Source: Primula veris (Eukaryota; Streptophyta; Magnoliopsida; Ericales; Primulaceae). From it: a DNA stretch of 64,000 bases. This document shows positions 60,391 through 64,000 of the stretch, piece after piece. The stretch spans positions 28,331,342 through 28,395,341 of the forward strand of contig OY821745.1 of the NCBI GenBank assembly GCA_963682055.1, read 5' to 3'. Under the pieces are notes generated by a model, which was not told where the DNA came from, did no database searches, and worked only from the letters and a program-made list of their open reading frames with translations. Position numbers and translations under genes: made by a program. The first letter of the stretch is position 1. The number at the start of each line of letters is the position of its first letter.

Positions 60391-61126
60391 AATATTGAAA
60401 ATCGTACTGAAGCGGCAGAAGAAATGTCATTTTGTTTCCATTTTGAATTTCTGAAATGTTATTTTGTTAGGTCTTAAAAAGTTCTTTGAATTTCTGTTAT
60501 GGTCTAGATGATGGCTTATTTGGTAAAAATTGATGTGTTAATGCATTCTAAATGGTCACATTTTGTACAAGATGGTTATGTTTTTTTACCGTTTGTTTAT
60601 TTGGCAACAGATTATATTTAATGGTTATGTGTGAAATGTGCATAACTTGCAAAATGTAGGTTTTGTGTTGTACAAAATGTAGGTGTTAGAAGGAATGTAC
60701 AAAAATTACTGGTTTTTAGTTGTATGTTAAATGTGTGATTATGTGTAAAAATTACAGGTTTTAATGTTTGCTTGTGGAACGTATATAATTTGCAAGTTTG
60801 GTGTAGTGTTGTGAATGATGACAAAACGCATGTGTAAATATGAACGTACAGAAAGTTGTAGGATTTTTCTTCGGATGTGTTAAATGTGTAGTTTTGTATG
60901 AAATGTGCTTAATTTGCAGGTTTTGTGTTGTTTAAAATGTAGATGTTAGTAGGAATGTGCAAAAACTTGCATGTTTTTGGTCTGTGTTAAATGTGTGGTG
61001 GTGTAAAAATTGCAAGTTTTGAATTATGTCAAAAATGGACACATAATGTATAGTATTGATTGCATATCTGATATGCAATAAAAGTCATATTATGTGTCGA
61101 AGGTGTTTGAAATGTGATATTGTGTA

Positions 61127-61313
61127 ATCAGGGGCGAAGCCAGGATGTGTAAATGGGGGGTGCCAAAATATATGTACAAGTAACATATTTTTATGGGGGG
61201 TGCCAAATCTACAACTAAAAAGAAATTGTACTAAAAAAAAATTGTGTCACTTGGGATTTCTAAAATTATGGGGGGTGCCGTGGCACCCGATCGTCCCCAT
61301 TTAGCTTCCCCTG
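61127..61313. mobile_element. Short hAT-like MITE, 187 bp
   Basis: Left end 'caggggcgaagcc' and right end 'agcttcccctg' are imperfect inverted repeats. A direct repeat 'attgtgt' flanks it (61120-61126 and 61314-61320). Copy B shows the empty site ('gatattgtgtttgatatgtt', near 45960). 'ggggggtgcc' occurs three times inside. The terminus and a 7-8 bp duplication suggest hAT, but this is inferred. Confidence 0.7.
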
Positions 61314-61887
61314 ATTGTGTTTGATATGTTCATATTAACTTTTTTTTGCAGGTTTGAAGTCATGGAATATGGTTTAAATTTATGTGAATGTAAATATTAT
61401 GCCTTAAGTTACATGGTTTAAGAGCAAGTGTATCAGTTTCTGTACAACATTCCTCGAATTTGAGGTGAAGACAACAGTTTAACAATTTAAGGCTTACAAT
61501 ATACACTCACATAATATTTCATCTTTCAAACCAATTTCTCTGTCACATAAAATACTAATTAATATACAATTTAATAATTAGGTTTGAAACATTTGTGCAG
61601 CAGAAGGGATGAGTCATGAGTGTATTAAAAAATAATAAAATGATTTTAAGGGAGTAGTATCTTTCCCTTGTATATAAGAGTCAAGAGATTCTAGACAACT
61701 CCATTCTTTTAAGGAGATACTAAAAGAAGCTGCTATTTTTATTGACCTTCTCTTATATAAGAAGAGAAAGAGGCTTATACGTGATGTAAATGCTCTAAGT
61801 TGGACTTCATTTGTTTCTAGCCGTTAATATTACCAAACTCTGTACTACATTTGACTACTAATTTTTACAAAAGTAGAGCATCGAAGC

Positions 61888-62390
61888 TTTTTAATGGGGT
61901 AATTCTCTATTAGTCACACTTTTTATACATTATCACTAAAAGGTCACAAATCAATTGTTACATCCCTAATAAGTCATATTTTTTTTAAAATTCAACCAAT
62001 TTATAAAAATGTCATCATCATAACCTAGAAATTATCATTTCTCTCTCTAAAAATCAAAAAAAAAATACATATGAAAAAATTAACAATATTTTCAAAATAA
62101 CAAAAAAAATATCAAAAATTAGGAGAAATGCATAAAAATAAAAATAAACTTACTTTTTTCACACAAAAAAATAGATTCTTTCACAAAAAAAAAGTTTTTT
62201 TATTAAAAAAACAGTTTTTTCATTAAAAAAATAGTTTTTTCACACAAAAAATAGTTTTTCACAAAAAAAAAAAACCAAAAAAAATCGAAAATACCTAGAA
62301 AAAATGAAAAAAAAAACCAAAATTTAAAAAGTGCATACGAAAAAAACTCGAAAAATTGAAAGAAAACAAAAAAAAACTCAAAAATCCAAA
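61888..62390. mobile_element. Left end of another MULE-like element and its A-rich block
   Basis: Begins 'ggggtaattctctattagtc', followed by spaced relatives ('ttatcactaaaaggtcac', 'catccctaataagtcat'). An A-rich block then has 'tttttcacacaaaaaa' phrases. It interrupts the copy C flank at 'ctttttaa' (the other copies read 'ctttttaaatgggcag'). The right end was not identified and may lie beyond the window. Confidence 0.5.
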
Positions 62391-63560
62391 AAAAAACCCT
62401 CAAAAATAAAAAAATAAATATAATCACAAAAGTGTATAATAGTGCATAAAATTGACTAAAATGCATAGTAAAGTGAATAATGTTCACTAAAAGTGCATAA
62501 TAAAATGCATAACAGAGTACATAAAAATTGCATAAAAAGCAAATAAAGGTGCATAAAAAGCACACAAAAAATGTATAAAAAGCGAATAAAAGTGCATAAA
62601 AAGTGCATACATGTCGATAAAAAGTGTGTACAAGTCGATAAAAGTTCATAATAAGTGCATAAATGTGCATAAAAAGTGAATAAAAATTACATAATAAATG
62701 CCTAAAGCTGCATAAAAAGTGCATAAAAATACTTATATGTGCATAAAATGTGCTTAAAAGTGTATAAAAGCTATATAAAGTGCATAAAATTTGCATAAAA
62801 AGTGTATAAAAGTGCATAAATAGTGCATAAAAATACATAAAAATGTATAAAATATGCATAAAAAGTGCATAAATGCGCATCGAAAGTGCATAAAAATGCA
62901 TATATATGTATAAAAAGTGCATAAATGTATATAACAAGTGCGTAAAAATTGCATAAATGTGCATAACAAGTGCATTAAGAAGGATAACACTATAAAAAAA
63001 TACTCAAATAACGACGGGATTAGTGACGGTATTTTTTGTTACGAGCTTATTAGCGACGGTCTTTGTGACGGCTTTGTGACAGTTTAGTCAATTTGCGATA
63101 GATTTGTGACAGCTTTTTAAATTAGTGACAGGCTTGTGACAGTTTTTTGACTCTCATTAAATCAAACATTATTTTGTAGTGTAACATGTGCATAAAATTG
63201 CATAAAAAGTGCATAAGAGTGTATAAATATGCATAAAATCGAATAACAAGTGTATAAAATGTATAAAAAGTACATTAAAGTGCATAATAAGTGCATAAAT
63301 GTGCATAAAAGTCAATCAAAGTTCATAAAAAGTGCATACGGATCAATAAAAAGTGTATAAAAGTGCATACGAGTGCATAAAAAGTGCATTAAAGTGCATG
63401 AATGCTCATAAAAAGTGCATATAGGTGCAAAAAAAAGCATAAAAATGTATAAAAAGTGCATAAAAGTACGTACAAATCAATCAAATTGCATAAAAAGTGC
63501 ATACGAGTCGATCAAAGTGCATAAAAATGCATATAGGCCAATAAAAACGCATAAAATTAA
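62390..63560 (+). repeat. 'gtgcataaaa' satellite array
   Basis: Irregular repeats of 'aaaagtgcataaaa' at intervals of roughly 10-22 bp, interrupted by a CACTA-like MITE (62988-63181). It resembles the inverted block at 31090-31375 ('aaaaagtgcatacacaat') and the 'agtgcatata' arms. Minus-strand frames rich in Phe/Tyr/His are artefacts of the repeat. Confidence 0.9.
62988..63181. mobile_element. CACTA-like MITE, 194 bp (copy 2)
   Basis: Starts 'cactataaaa', ends 'attttgtagtg', with a perfect 3-bp target duplication 'taa' (62985-62987 and 63182-63184), as expected for CACTA elements. It shares nearly all of its sequence with 21895-22091, including 'gttacgagcttattagcga' and 'gtgacagtttagtcaattt'. 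It lacks one of the internal subterminal repeats present in copy 1. Confidence 0.9.
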
Positions 63561-63950
63561 ACTAAATATAATAGAATGGACAAATCAAATAGTGTTGCAT
63601 AACCATAAATCCAATCAAGCCACCTTACTAGCAAACATTAACTAAATCTCAAAAAACAAACACACACAAACAAAATATTAATAGTACTAATTTTAACTTG
63701 TTTAGTTCTATTTACGGTAACAGTCCATGACGATTCAATCATTTCATCGAACACCTTTTGGGCATAATTCCGTGCAATTATAAGTTAACCTACAATTGTT
63801 TAATTGTAGCCAAACAAGTAAAATAAGATCATATCAAATCTCATTCACAAATAAAATATACTAAATATCCAAAAAAAAATGCCATAATCAATAAGCATAC
63901 ATATATACATATAAAATACACATACATATGTATAAAATATAGATACATAT
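63561..63950. other. Spacer without a recognised feature
   Basis: Low-GC sequence without a motif that I recognise. Alternating 'acatatgtataaaata' phrases lie near 63900-63945. Confidence 0.4.
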
Positions 63951-64000
63951 TGTTGGCCCGTGCGGCTAAACCTTAGAGGGGGGGGGGGGGGGGGGGGGTG
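63951..64000 (-). mobile_element. Edge of a copia-family LTR (same family as 18074-20134)
   Basis: 'tgttggcccgtgcggctaaa' followed by 'ccttagag' is the complement of the family LTR 3' end (compare 18074 and 19033). The element lies mostly beyond the window. A run of 21 G (63978-63998) stands where the nested copy has 6. Confidence 0.85.

Larger units (their letters stand above)
58841..61886 (+). mobile_element. MULE-like element copy C
   Basis: Co-linear with copy B: 'agtgcatatagaccattag' arm, transposase N-terminus (59627-59908), C-terminal tail (60200-60390) and a shortened right-arm repeat (60540-61400). It lacks the DNA-binding domain segment of copy A: at 59920 it jumps from 'agatataacttc' to 'agtttataaatttcatg'. 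At 61888 a further element starts where the RING gene flank would be expected. It carries a hAT-like MITE at 61127-61313. Confidence 0.65.

Noticed and set aside
62203..63560. CRISPR-like array of 'gtgcataaaa' repeats
   Set aside because: Spacing is irregular, repeats are short and degenerate, and the context is a plant transposon. It is a satellite.

Overview
The window is intergenic, transposon-dense DNA from a flowering plant, probably a eudicot. It is AT-rich. It carries an L1-type LINE, Ty1/copia elements primed by initiator-methionine tRNA, a Cassandra element with 5S rRNA-like LTRs, Mutator-like (MULE), CACTA-like, hAT-like and Stowaway-like DNA elements, a plant RING-H2 gene of the BRH1/XERICO type and a plant-type WRC-domain gene. 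Almost everything is broken. The only coding units that still look plausible are the RING-H2 gene at 12323-12772 (minus) and, less surely, the three-exon WRC gene at 32891-33855 (plus).

The main structure is an old tandem segmental duplication, all in one orientation. The inferred ancestral unit is: MULE-like element, RING-H2 gene (minus), a spacer with a Stowaway-like MITE (X), two related non-coding repeat blocks (Z and Y), the WRC gene (plus), and a conserved 3' flank. A fragment of a unit lies at 1060-2335. Unit 1 runs from 2336 to about 23576 (RING intact, WRC deleted to a C-terminal scrap). Unit 2 runs from 23577 to about 35450 (MULE and RING missing, WRC nearly complete but frameshifted). 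Unit 3 runs from about 35640 to 53440 (RING frameshifted, WRC reduced to exon 1 and a C-terminal half). A third MULE copy at 58840-61885 begins a further unit. Comparing the copies shows which insertions and deletions are recent.

Insertions on top of the array: an L1-like LINE (2737-8979, minus) in MULE copy A; a foldback MULE-type MITE (15427-15934); a solo LTR (16921-20220) that itself hosts an internally deleted copia element (18074-20134, minus); a solo LTR of that same copia family (24631-25853); a 4.3 kb satellite-filled element directly upstream of the unit 2 WRC gene (about 28566-32845); a degenerate copia element (37269-43536) in MULE copy B, with a complete Cassandra element (39605-40298) inside its reverse transcriptase; a gag-only copia-family element (53524-58436); CACTA-like MITEs (21895-22091, 62988-63181); a hAT-like MITE (61127-61313); and the first 50 bases of another copia-family LTR at the right edge (63951-64000). 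Target-site duplications could be read directly for most of these.

No tRNA, functional rRNA, CRISPR or organellar sequence was seen. All coordinates and similarities come from reading and comparing copies within this window. Family names come from recognised motifs, not from a database search.
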